A stretch of DNA of 64,000 nucleotides, taken from JAFDVL01 sp043736395. Its GTDB lineage: Bacteria > Acidobacteriota > Blastocatellia > RBC074. Positions 26,401 through 33,691 of this stretch are shown here, piece after piece. The position numbers and the translations under genes are program-made. The DNA lies in the NCBI GenBank assembly GCA_043736395.1, contig JAYTCQ010000354.1, forward strand, positions 1 through 64,000, in the 5' to 3' direction. The first letter of the stretch is position 1. Every line of letters starts with the position of its first letter. The notes beneath the pieces were generated by a model. The model was not told the DNA's origin and did no database searches. It was given only the letters and a program-made list of their open reading frames with translations.

Positions 26401-27323
26401 TTGTAAAAAAAGAAGGCTTTTTCTTTGATTGTTGATGCCCCACCTTCACCAAATCTTGGTAAGGAGAGCGGCCCACCCAGTGATCCTCCGAAATTATTTC
26501 GGATCAGCTTCGGGCGCGCCACACCACTACGGTTGTTGAAGAAATCGTTCGCTGTCGTCGCGGTGTTACGGTGATATTCATAAAGATTGCCGTGAAATTG
26601 ATTAGTGCCACTTTTGGTAATGAAACCGACTTGAGCGCCAGACGAACGACCTTGCGTTGAGTTGCCATTAACCGTGGTAACCCGAAACTCTTCGACAGTG
26701 TCCTGGCTGACGCGAATCACAGGACTAAAGGCAGTGCCGTCCTGCTGGTCGTTCGCATCAACACCATCAATTGTTAGATTTGCCTGGTCACTGCGACCAC
26801 CAGCAACATAACCACTAGATGTCACACCTGGTTGGAGACTCAATAAATTGCCAACATTGCGGGCGTTCAGTGGAAGTTGAAGAATCTGCTTAGAAACAAA
26901 GTTATTACCAAGACTAGCGTCCTGGGTATTAATAATATTCTCAACTCCTGAGGCTGTAACTGTAACACTCTCCGAAACTTCACCTGCCTCTAAAGCGACA
27001 GCAACGGTGACACGATTATCAACAAGTGCCTGCACTTGAGTTAAAACAGCCTTTTTAAAACCTTTAGCTTCTACTTCGAGAGTATATGAACCGGGCGGAA
27101 TAACAGTGAAAAGATAATTACCTGATGAATCGGAAGTAGTCGTGCGGCTAAAATTCCGCGCTCCATCTTTTAGGGTCACAGTCGCACCAGAAATAGCGGC
27201 CTGCGATGGATCTGTTATTGTACCGCCAACCGTTGATGACCCGGTTTGTGCGAAAGTAATTATCGAAAAAAACAAAGCAACGGGAAGTGAAAGCATAACT
27301 TTCACAAATAATTTTTTAACCAC
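23475..27323 (-). CDS. Oar-like TonB-dependent receptor with carboxypeptidase-regulatory domain
   Basis: A 1282-aa outer-membrane protein: signal peptide (to about residue 25), an N-terminal Ig-like CarboxypepD_reg domain (VGGTITDPSQAAISGATVTL to SYTLEVEAKGFKK, about 30-110), a plug (LPLNARNVGNLLSLQPGV, NLTIDGVDANDQQDG), and a long barrel ending in the aromatic QFALRYEF typical of outer-membrane proteins. This is the expanded Oar/OmpA-related family of Acidobacteriota, thought to import large or complex substrates. The GTG start at 27323 has AGGAGG six bases upstream. Confidence 0.95.
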   Translation of the reverse strand: MVKKLFVKVMLSLPVALFFSIITFAQTGSSTVGGTITDPSQAAISGATVTLKDGARNFSRTTTSDSSGNYLFTVIPPGSYTLEVEAKGFKKAVLTQVQALVDNRVTVAVALEAGEVSESVTVTASGVENIINTQDASLGNNFVSKQILQLPLNARNVGNLLSLQPGVTSSGYVAGGRSDQANLTIDGVDANDQQDGTAFSPVIRVSQDTVEEFRVTTVNGNSTQGRSSGAQVGFITKSGTNQFHGNLYEYHRNTATTANDFFNNRSGVARPKLIRNNFGGSLGGPLSLPRFGEGGASTIKEKAFFFYNYEGRRDAKGTSVVQTVPLASLGRGEVKFFATNGQLVTLTAAQINGLTSSGTPAGTAVVDVNPAALAIFASAAQRYPSNDNTVGDGLNTGGFRFNQSQPARLGAHTTRLDFKPSDAHTFFVRGNYQNDTFVTAQQFPDTPTQAQWSHPKAFAVGYIRAGTNLINDFRYGVTRDALSIQGDSSVNAVTFRQTFSDRAYVRTINRVTPVHNFTDNLNWRPSNNHSLDFGTNIRLIRNKRTNFAPAFDNGIANHSFYSGSGSVLSAPINASLPGLLNLPAGTAIRSDWVNNTRIALAQVIGRLSQYSAVFNFGLNGKPLTAGSPAVREFATEEYDTYGQDVWHLRSNLTLTYGLRYGLSRPVYETQGFQTSPNVGLEDYLNKRIAAAKLGVNYTDPISIQLSGPANNASGFYKWDKNNFQPRVAAAWNPKFRDGFLSKIFGKDGASTFRGGFAITNDYFGQRLALNFDGNNVLGFQSSYTISANTYNVTTNPAPLFTGLGQPIRTLPNVVVPGDLVFPKQQPLDDRRRIEGSLDTNLQSPINYVWNFTYSRLLPGGLAVEASYIGRKARKLLATRDVMAVNNIVDPKSGQDWYTAAGILQDLRIKNTPLSQIPNLPFFDNLYAKGKVASAVDGYNGTDYVGAGLSNTQAAYAMMSVNSPGCGALADGCLGYGTDWTSLQDALDSGSGARLFYSRQYGALSAYGTIGSSDYNGGSLSIRQRFKSLIWDLNYTFSKSFDDASGLQTSGVYGAAFILNPLRQRDNRSVSDFDVRHIINFNSVWELPFGKGKSLLGNANTAADYIIGGWQLSTIYRYTSGLPVVDPFDNNGWATNWNIRSYGVQVRDLKTSATRGGTLAPNLFSDPTYAYQSYRSPRAGETGNRNLLRYPGFVSLDFGLSKSFKMPYSENHKLQFRWEVFNATNTQRLTTVLGNTFALGLDPYLGGAGGTPTASFGNLTSTQKPFGETTAARIMQFALRYEF

Positions 27324-27881
27324 GGGAATCCTCCTGATAGTTGGCTGCGAACTGAACTCCTCGATTGGGATTGTGAGTCATGGCTCATTGATCTAGCTGC
27401 AAACCAATAAAACTTTTTCTAATTTTTAATAATACTAAAGTAGGGCGATGGAAAACTTTCTAAAGGCAAGAATTATGCCTCTAGTCGCAATGAACTTTAT
27501 TTTCCTGAACTCCATTTATATCAATTTCATCAAGTGACTCAATTTATTGGAGTTCTTAATTTGCAAAACTAAAAAGTATTAAATTAATTTATTTAGAAGA
27601 TTGGTTTTATACTTCAGATTTTTGGAGGATATTCAGATTTTCGGAGAGATAATCGTAAGGCTTTTCTGAAAAAAGTATTTGTAATTTTAATTTTAAGGAA
27701 TGATCTGACTGAGTTTTGATGCTTCAAATAAGGTCGCCGCGTGATGTACTCTGAAAGAAATCCTTCAGCCCCCTTTTCGTACATCCCCGCGGCGCTTATT
27801 CCCAATACAATCAGCGATTGATTGCCGGGAAATTCGTTACGCTATGACTACGACTTAAAAGTAGTCTCAGCATTTAATCTC
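27324..27881. other. A/T-rich intergenic region with a nested stem-loop
   Basis: No supportable gene. At 27735-27794 an imperfect stem (CGCCGCGTGATGTAC against GTACATCCCCGCGGCG) encloses a smaller CTGAA/TTCAG hairpin (27751-27768). It lies about 90 bp after the stop of the charged secreted protein gene, with no U-tract, so it may be an RNA-stabilising structure. The part near 27330-27420 should hold the TonB receptor promoter. Confidence 0.4.
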
Positions 27882-28340
27882 TTAATATCTCGGTCGGTTA
27901 TTGCGGTTATTCCCCCAATCGCCCCAGTTTCCCCAGCCGCCACCATTATTACCGCGTCGGTTATTGTCGCGTCGGTCATTATAACGATCACGATCATAGG
28001 CATCCCGATAACCACGCTCGAAACCTTTTCGGAATCCATCTTTATAAGCTCCATCGTGCTTAAATTCTCCGCGATAGCCGACTAGCCCGAACTTATAATC
28101 ACCGTCGCGCTTGTAATCGAGTTTATAACCGCTCCGCGCATCTCTTGATCCGGCACGGCTACCCATTTCATAGCCACGTCGCGCGCCCATATCTCGGATT
28201 TCATCTTTGCTATAACGACGATATTCGCGGCGATCATCACGACCATAATCTCGATCATAATCACGCTGTTTAGCGAAGGTGGACGAAGTCAATCCGATAA
28301 ATAAAACTGTGATAACTGAAAGTATTAATTGACGCTTCAT
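27882..28340 (-). CDS. secreted Arg/Asp/Tyr/Gly-rich protein
   Basis: A 152-aa protein with a signal peptide (MKRQLILSVITVLFIGLTSSTFA) and a mature part dominated by RDY, YKDG and NNRRGN-type repeats (RDYDRDYGRDDRREYRRY; KDGFRKGFERGYRDAYDRDRY), ending in a Gly/Asn/Trp tail (GGGWGNWGDWGNNRNN). Low complexity; similar exported proteins occur in Acidobacteriota without known role. The start is the ATG at 28340 after GAGGAG; the open frame extends upstream without a ribosome site. Confidence 0.75.
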   Translation of the reverse strand: MKRQLILSVITVLFIGLTSSTFAKQRDYDRDYGRDDRREYRRYSKDEIRDMGARRGYEMGSRAGSRDARSGYKLDYKRDGDYKFGLVGYRGEFKHDGAYKDGFRKGFERGYRDAYDRDRYNDRRDNNRRGNNGGGWGNWGDWGNNRNNRPRY

Positions 28341-28662
28341 AACTATTTCTCCTCTCTGGTTAACTTGATTTTCATCAAGGGACACCATGGTAGTTATCAA
28401 GCCTTGTGCCACAGCTTTTATACCTTCAGCCAGCAACACTTAAACTATTGATAAAGATAGAATTAGAGCTACTATCAGACATTTCAATATAGCTCAGCAT
28501 CCTTTCTGATTCATACCAATCTGTAGAGCGATTTGACGTTTTGGTGTAGTCCTGATCGTGCTTCTGTTGGAAAGCCAAAAGTTTGACAAGGCATAACTCA
28601 TCTGTTAGCTTGAACCCTTTATTTTCTGGGATGTTTATTGCGATGAGAGTTGTAAATTACTT
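28341..28662. promoter_or_regulatory. divergent intergenic region
   Basis: About 320 bp between the secreted charged protein (minus) and the Lol-like operon (plus). No gene or strong repeat is seen; promoters for both directions are expected here. Confidence 0.3.
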
Positions 28663-29670
28663 ATGAATCAGGCTGTACATCAACCGGACTGGTCGCAGTC
28701 TCGTTTCATAATGTTAGGTTGCCTGCTGGCGATTACGATGTTCGTCAGCTCGTGCGCGAATCTCGTCAAGTACAAAGACTACACCATCGCGCAGCCACTG
28801 ACGCCAATCGCTGATGCCAATCTGGATGCATTAATAGCTCAGCTCAAACCATTTCTCGAAATTGATTCAATGCGCGCGACACGGATTTCCATGAAGTTCA
28901 TAGATGTTGCCGCTTCCGAGCGATTCCGGGGCGCGGCTGACGCGACGTTAGTGATGAAACGACCGGAAAATATTCGGCTGATTATTCAGGTTCCGGTGGC
29001 GAAAACGAAGCTTGCTGAAATGGTTTCCGATGAGGAACATTTCAAGGTAGCAGTCTACTACGACAAATATAAGCGGTTTTTACTGGGCACGAACAAGGCT
29101 GATTATACAGCCTGGCGAACACAGCTTGAAGGCAACAAAGAAGCGCAACAATCCGCTTTCATTAATGCTCGCCCTTTTCATTTTTCAGATGCGTTTCTGG
29201 TACAGCCTTTGCATTTGGGTAAAGAGGGATTTGTCCTGAGCGTTCAGGAGGAGCTGGTCGAGGAAGCCGACACACGACCAAACGCCAAAAAATCCGCCCG
29301 GGTTTTACGCAGTTTTTATGTTGTAGCAGAAATGGAAATCACTGATAAAGCTAGAAATATTGCGGTTTTAAGGCGACGCTTCTGGTTTGATCGCAACGAA
29401 AATTTGCACCTGCGACGACAACAGGTTTTTGATAATAGTGGGAAAATTGTGACCGATGTCCGATATACAAATTATTTAAAGCTTGATTCCAATAGTCCGA
29501 TTTTACGTCCAAGTGTCGTCGAAGTCCGACGCCCATATGACAAATACTCAGCAGAATTGAATTTCTTAACGGACAGCACGGAGTTCAATGTTGAAGATTT
29601 ACCGGCGACAGCTTTTATTTTAGAAAACGATCAAAAATTGCCGGAAACAGACTTAGATAAACGCCCCTAA
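28663..29670 (+). CDS. outer-membrane-type lipoprotein, LolB/DUF4292-like
   Basis: A 335-aa lipoprotein with a membrane segment and lipobox FVSSC (Cys about residue 32). The mature part has the beta-rich pattern seen in LolA/LolB-fold proteins (DATLVMKRPENIRLIIQVPVA, FKVAVYYDKYKRFLLGT, RRRFWFDRNENLHLRRQQVFD). It stands first in an operon with an ABC permease, an ATPase and a LolA-like protein, which suggests the outer-membrane acceptor of a lipoprotein relay. Family assignment is by fold pattern and context, not a clear motif. The next gene starts one base after its stop. Confidence 0.6.
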   Translation: MNQAVHQPDWSQSRFIMLGCLLAITMFVSSCANLVKYKDYTIAQPLTPIADANLDALIAQLKPFLEIDSMRATRISMKFIDVAASERFRGAADATLVMKRPENIRLIIQVPVAKTKLAEMVSDEEHFKVAVYYDKYKRFLLGTNKADYTAWRTQLEGNKEAQQSAFINARPFHFSDAFLVQPLHLGKEGFVLSVQEELVEEADTRPNAKKSARVLRSFYVVAEMEITDKARNIAVLRRRFWFDRNENLHLRRQQVFDNSGKIVTDVRYTNYLKLDSNSPILRPSVVEVRRPYDKYSAELNFLTDSTEFNVEDLPATAFILENDQKLPETDLDKRP

Positions 29671-29671
29671 A

Positions 29672-30766
29672 ATGGATAGTTTGATACTTGCCAATATTCG
29701 CCAACGACCTACCCGCACACTCGTCAGTGTGATCGGCGTAGCTCTCGGCGTTGTGCTAATCCTCGTCAACACAGGACTGGTACGCGGCATGATTAATGAT
29801 CGTTCCAAGCGTGAACGCGGTGTTGGAGCTGAAATTAACTTCACCCGCCCTGGTGGAACAGATATTCTTTCATCTTCGGGGCTACAGCTTGATGTTCGAT
29901 ACGTTGATCGCATCAGCAAAATTCCCGGCGTGAAAATTGCAACTCCGATTGGCAAATATTTACAAAAAGGAAGCAGCGGACTTGGATTAGAAATGGTGGA
30001 CGGGATTGATTTCGCTGGATATTCCGCGATGAGCGGAATCCAAATCGTTGAAGGTCGCTTATTTCAAGCGGAAGATGAAATTATTATTGATGATTTCAAA
30101 GCAAAAAAGAGTAAGGCTACGGTCGGAAGCACGATTGAGGTATTCGGCAAACAACTAAAGGTTGCCGGCATCTACGCTCCTGAATCCGGTGCGCGCGTCA
30201 AGATGGCACTCTCCTCGCTGCAAAATTATTTGAGTTCTCCGAATAAATGTTCTTACGTGGCTGTCAAATGCGCTGATCCTGAAAAACAAGAAGAACTGCA
30301 AAAACAAATCAATGCAGAATTGCCTGGAAATAGAGTTCAATTAATGCGTGATTTGCCCGGCTTTGAACGTGGGATTCCTGGTCTTGATGGATTTATCAAA
30401 ACGATCATGGTGCTGTCAACGATTGTGAGTTCGCTGGTAATTTTGCTGGCGATGTACACAACGATCACGGAACGGACGCGAGAAATCGGAGTCCTGAAAT
30501 CGCTCGGTGCGTCCAAGCGATTTATCATTGGCATCATCGAAAAAGAAGCGATCACGATTAGCTTAATCGGCGTCGTAGTCGGCATCGTTGTTGCCTACAT
30601 TATTGGATGGGGCATTCGTTCGGCGACGACGCTGCACGTTGAATTTCAACTGTCGTGGATTTTAATTGCGGCGGGCATCGGATTAGCAGCTGGCATTGGC
30701 GGCGCATTTTATCCCGCTGTCCGTGCTGCCAATCAGGATGCGGTCAAAGCGTTGTCTTACGAATAA
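29672..30766 (+). CDS. ABC transporter permease, FtsX/LolC-MacB type
   Basis: A 364-aa permease with one N-terminal membrane helix (TLVSVIGVALGVVLILVNTGL), a periplasmic MacB-like core domain, then three C-terminal helices (IMVLSTIVSSLVILLAMY, ISLIGVVVGIVVAYIIGW, ILIAAGIGLAAGIGGAFYP). The ATPase-contact motif TERTREIGVLKSLGAS is present. This is the four-helix topology of LolC/E, MacB and FtsX, which extract or push substrates without carrying them through the membrane. Coupled to the ATPase gene 8 bp downstream. Confidence 0.9.
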   Translation: MDSLILANIRQRPTRTLVSVIGVALGVVLILVNTGLVRGMINDRSKRERGVGAEINFTRPGGTDILSSSGLQLDVRYVDRISKIPGVKIATPIGKYLQKGSSGLGLEMVDGIDFAGYSAMSGIQIVEGRLFQAEDEIIIDDFKAKKSKATVGSTIEVFGKQLKVAGIYAPESGARVKMALSSLQNYLSSPNKCSYVAVKCADPEKQEELQKQINAELPGNRVQLMRDLPGFERGIPGLDGFIKTIMVLSTIVSSLVILLAMYTTITERTREIGVLKSLGASKRFIIGIIEKEAITISLIGVVVGIVVAYIIGWGIRSATTLHVEFQLSWILIAAGIGLAAGIGGAFYPAVRAANQDAVKALSYE

Positions 30767-30774
30767 TCTTCTTT

Positions 30775-31449
30775 ATGGCAATTTTGCAAACAGAAAATCT
30801 GGTGATGACGTACCGCGTCGGAAAAGTTGAGGTGCCTGCTTTACGTGGCGTTAATCTCGCTGTCGAAAAAGGTGAATTCATTTCGATTATGGGACATTCG
30901 GGCAGCGGCAAATCTACAATGCTGCATATTCTCGGCGGTTTGCTCAAACCCACGAGCGGAAAAGTTCTCGTGGATGGTGAAGATTTAGCTGCTGTCGGAG
31001 ATGCGCAACGAACAGATATTCGTCGCCGCAAAATTGGCTTTGTGTTTCAGCGATTTAATTTATTTCCAACCCTCACAGCGGAAGGAAATTTAAAATTAGC
31101 GGAGACCATCCATGGAGCTGAGTCCAATGGCAATGGCGAGTTACGCCACGAAGTCTTGCGATTACTGAAATTAGAAAATAAAATGCAGCACAAGCCTTTA
31201 GAATTATCTGGCGGAGAGCAACAGCGCGTAGCGATTGCACGTGCGGTCATCAATCGTCCGGCGATAATTTTAGCTGATGAACCGACCGGCAATCTGGATT
31301 CGGAAAATTCCGACATCGTGCTGAATATGCTGCAACAATTGAACCGCGATTTGGGACAGACGATTGTGATGATTACGCATAATCCCGAAGCGGCAGAAGT
31401 GGCCGGACGAAAAGTATTGATGCGCGACGGACAAATTGTAAGCAACTAA
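30775..31449 (+). CDS. ABC transporter ATP-binding protein, LolD-type
   Basis: A 224-aa ATPase with Walker A GHSGSGKST (40-48), Q-loop FVFQRFNLFPTLTA, signature LSGGEQQRVAIARA, Walker B IILADEPTGNLDS and switch His in ITHN. The wording matches the LolD/MacB/FtsE family. It would drive the permease encoded upstream. The start is the ATG at 30775, within an upstream open frame that overlaps the permease gene. Confidence 0.94.
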   Translation: MAILQTENLVMTYRVGKVEVPALRGVNLAVEKGEFISIMGHSGSGKSTMLHILGGLLKPTSGKVLVDGEDLAAVGDAQRTDIRRRKIGFVFQRFNLFPTLTAEGNLKLAETIHGAESNGNGELRHEVLRLLKLENKMQHKPLELSGGEQQRVAIARAVINRPAIILADEPTGNLDSENSDIVLNMLQQLNRDLGQTIVMITHNPEAAEVAGRKVLMRDGQIVSN

Positions 31450-31483
31450 TTGATCGCGCACGACGTCATAAGGTAGTACTGCT

Positions 31484-31852
31484 ATGAAAAAGCTGCGAGA
31501 AACTCTCAAGAATATTATTTGCTGGTCTTACGAACGTACGACATGGCAATATGACTTACTGGTCGTGCTGATTATCGCCACGGTAATTTTTGTTCCCAGC
31601 CGATTTTTCGGAGACCGTGACCGTCCCCTTAGAACTCCCAACGAAGAGGTTAGACGTTGGAGCATCGAATCCAATCGCATTGATAAATTTGCAGCCAAAA
31701 ATGGAACGGCTGACAAATTGAAAAATGACCCTAAAGAAGTCGTGCAGCTTTATCTGCGCGAATTCATTCGCCCTGACATCCTCGTTGAGCATTGCTCAAT
31801 CGAAATGGATGCGGTCGGCAAAGTAACTGGTTATAGTGTTCGGTTTCAGTAA
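31484..31852 (+). CDS. small membrane-anchored protein of unknown function
   Basis: A 122-aa protein with one membrane helix near the N-terminus (YDLLVVLIIATVIFVPSRFF) and a charged soluble domain behind it. Not recognised. AGGTAG precedes the ATG. It lies inside the Lol-like operon between the ATPase and LolA-like genes, so a helper role in the same export path is plausible. Confidence 0.65.
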   Translation: MKKLRETLKNIICWSYERTTWQYDLLVVLIIATVIFVPSRFFGDRDRPLRTPNEEVRRWSIESNRIDKFAAKNGTADKLKNDPKEVVQLYLREFIRPDILVEHCSIEMDAVGKVTGYSVRFQ

Positions 31853-31936
31853 CCGCAGCACTTTTAATAGCGGCGAAATATTTTTTTGCCTGACGCAAAA
31901 GAAGAATGCGTAGTTTTTACTTGGAGATTATACGAA

Positions 31937-32644
31937 ATGATAAAACGTAGTATTAGTTTAGTGATCATCTTAACTTTAGTGATGGCATCCTTTGGAAATT
32001 ACAAAAATACGGAAGCCAAAGCTGGTGGACAATTACTCACCGGAATTTTATCAAAGATGCAGACCGCCCATCGCGGACTGCGTTCGATGCGTACTTCGAT
32101 CACTCAACAACGTCGCAATCCGCAGATTGGTTCAACCGATACTGATTACGGAACATTGATTTATAAACCCGGCGGCAAGGGTAACAGCCGTCTGCGCATT
32201 GATTACACTAAGCCCGATCAAAAAAGCGTTTCCGTCATCGGAGAAAGCCTGGTGTTTTATCAACCAAGAATTAATCAGGTTTTCAAATCTACTTTATCAA
32301 AAGCAGCAAAAGGTAAAACCGGAAGCTACGCCGGATTAATCGGGTTGGATAGTTCACTGGAATCTTTGACTAGAGAATATAACGTCGAGTACGTTAAAGA
32401 TGTCCTCGTCAACGGCAAAGAAACTTCGCTGTTAAGCCTGACACCAAAAGGTAGTAGCCCATTCAGCAAAGTTGAATTATGGGTAAGCAACGAATTCTGG
32501 CTGCCCGTGCAATACCAAATGTATGAGCGCAATGGCGATTCGACGTTGGTGAAATTTACTGGCATGGAAGTCAACCCCAGCATTAACGAAACTGCTTTCA
32601 AAATCAGTTATCCATCCAGCGCCAAACTGGTTGATAAGCTGTAA
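31937..32644 (+). CDS. LolA-like periplasmic outer-membrane lipoprotein carrier
   Basis: A 235-aa exported protein (signal peptide about residues 1-27) with the LolA half-barrel pattern: LSKMQTAHRGLRSMRTSITQQR, GTLIYKPGGKGNSRLRIDYTKPDQKSVSVIGESLVFYQP, then SKVELWVSNEFWLPVQYQMYERNGDSTLVKFTGMEVNPSI. LolA ferries lipoproteins from the LolCDE extractor to the outer membrane. The ATG at 31937 follows TTGGAG; the frame is open from 31886. Last gene of the operon. Confidence 0.87.
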   Translation: MIKRSISLVIILTLVMASFGNYKNTEAKAGGQLLTGILSKMQTAHRGLRSMRTSITQQRRNPQIGSTDTDYGTLIYKPGGKGNSRLRIDYTKPDQKSVSVIGESLVFYQPRINQVFKSTLSKAAKGKTGSYAGLIGLDSSLESLTREYNVEYVKDVLVNGKETSLLSLTPKGSSPFSKVELWVSNEFWLPVQYQMYERNGDSTLVKFTGMEVNPSINETAFKISYPSSAKLVDKL

Positions 32645-32666
32645 GCGAAAAAATAATAAGTAAAAA

Positions 32667-32703
32667 TAAAAGGCTGAAGATTTTATCTTCAGCCTTTTAT
32701 TTT
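32667..32703. terminator. bidirectional terminator between Lol-like and gas vesicle operons
   Basis: AATAAAAGGCTGAAGAT pairs with ATCTTCAGCCTTTTATT with A/T runs on both sides. It closes the plus-strand operon and the long minus-strand gas vesicle run. Confidence 0.92.
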
Positions 32704-32729
32704 TATCCTTACTGAAAAAATTCTGCACT

Positions 32730-33059
32730 TTATGCTGTTGCACTATTTTTTTGCAGAAGGGCTTCAAGCCTTTCCATGCGCTCCTCAATTTTCGTGAGAG
32801 TGCTCGCGTCGGCAGGCGGTAATGATTTTTGCGCACTAAAAATAGGATGATTCACCCACCAGTCCATTCCCATTTCCTGGGCTTTATCAACGGAGCAAAT
32901 CACCAGGCGAATTTGAATGGTAAGCAGTTCAACATCCGCCAAATTTACTTTTATGTCACCGGCAATCACGATGCCTTTGTCCAGAACACGTTCCAGAACA
33001 TCAGCGAGAGTTGAACTGTTGACGGCGTGCGTCATTGTACTATTTCGTGGTTGTATCAT
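32730..33059 (-). CDS. gvpJ: gas vesicle GvpA-family protein, GvpJ-like
   Basis: A 109-aa GvpA-fold protein: LADVLERVLDKGIVIAGDIKVNLADVELL with IRLVICSVDKAQEMGMDWW. The IAGDIKVNL core and the DKAQEMGMDWW ending distinguish GvpJ-type minor wall/nucleation proteins from GvpA. A C-terminal helix (TLTKIEERMERLEALLQ) is added. AGGAG precedes the ATG. Last gene of the locus, behind gvpK. Confidence 0.87.
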   Translation of the reverse strand: MIQPRNSTMTHAVNSSTLADVLERVLDKGIVIAGDIKVNLADVELLTIQIRLVICSVDKAQEMGMDWWVNHPIFSAQKSLPPADASTLTKIEERMERLEALLQKNSATA

Positions 33060-33082
33060 TTTTTCTCCTGCACCTTTTGAGG

Positions 33083-33445
33083 CTAAAGCAATTTTCCGAG
33101 TGGTCCCAAATCCAGATTGAGGTCTTCTGGTTGTAATCCAAATTCCAAACGCAGCTTGTCAATTTCCTGCGTCTGCCGCATCAACGCTACGCCAAGGCGT
33201 TCAATACTTTCATCGTCTAATGTTTCCGATTCGATGCGCCGAATGGCTTGTCGTTCTAACAATTCATGCAAAAGCTTGATGATCGTTAACGCCAATCGTC
33301 CCAGCCCATTTTTCACATTTTTTTCGTCAAGTTCCAATCGTGAATTGCTGCCCAGACCCGAAAATAAATTCTTATCTGCCTGCAAAATACGAGCAAAGTC
33401 GCTAACAGTATCGGCGGTAGCAATTGATGATATTTCAGAATTCAT
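33083..33445 (-). CDS. gvpK: gas vesicle protein GvpK
   Basis: A 120-aa helical protein matching GvpK throughout: NGLGRLALTIIKLLHELLERQAIRRIES, then SIERLGVALMRQ and the diagnostic end FGLQPEDLNLDLGPLG. GvpK is one of the small accessory proteins required for vesicle formation. AAAGGA precedes the ATG; it lies between the two minor gvpA-family genes. Confidence 0.95.
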   Translation of the reverse strand: MNSEISSIATADTVSDFARILQADKNLFSGLGSNSRLELDEKNVKNGLGRLALTIIKLLHELLERQAIRRIESETLDDESIERLGVALMRQTQEIDKLRLEFGLQPEDLNLDLGPLGKLL

Positions 33446-33457
33446 TTGTCTTTTCCT

Positions 33458-33691
33458 TTACTCAATGGTTGATTGCACCTTTAAGGCTCGACCACCTTCA
33501 ACTGAAGTCAGAACCAGTTGTAATCCCAAGTAAATCAAATCTACATTCGCGACTGAAATTGTGACTTCGCCCACCACGACTGCGCCTTTATTCAATACAC
33601 GATCAAGCACTTCGCACAGTGAAACATTTCCCTGCTCGTTCAGTGCTAAATTCGAAGCCAAAGCCGTTGTGTTGTAATTTTCAAAATTCAT
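33458..33691 (-). CDS. gas vesicle GvpA-family protein, GvpM/GvpS-like
   Basis: A 77-aa protein of the GvpA fold with the M/S-type wording LCEVLDRVLNKGAVVVGEVTISVANVDLIYLGLQLVLTSVE. It is a minor wall or nucleation component rather than the main rib protein. Its ATG follows directly on the stop codon of the ArsA-like gene, implying coupled translation. Confidence 0.87.
   Translation of the reverse strand: MNFENYNTTALASNLALNEQGNVSLCEVLDRVLNKGAVVVGEVTISVANVDLIYLGLQLVLTSVEGGRALKVQSTIE

Noticed and set aside
27614..27805. Short minus-strand open frame of 63 codons
   Set aside because: No ribosome site, no recognisable pattern, and it overlaps the imperfect stem-loop at 27735-27794.
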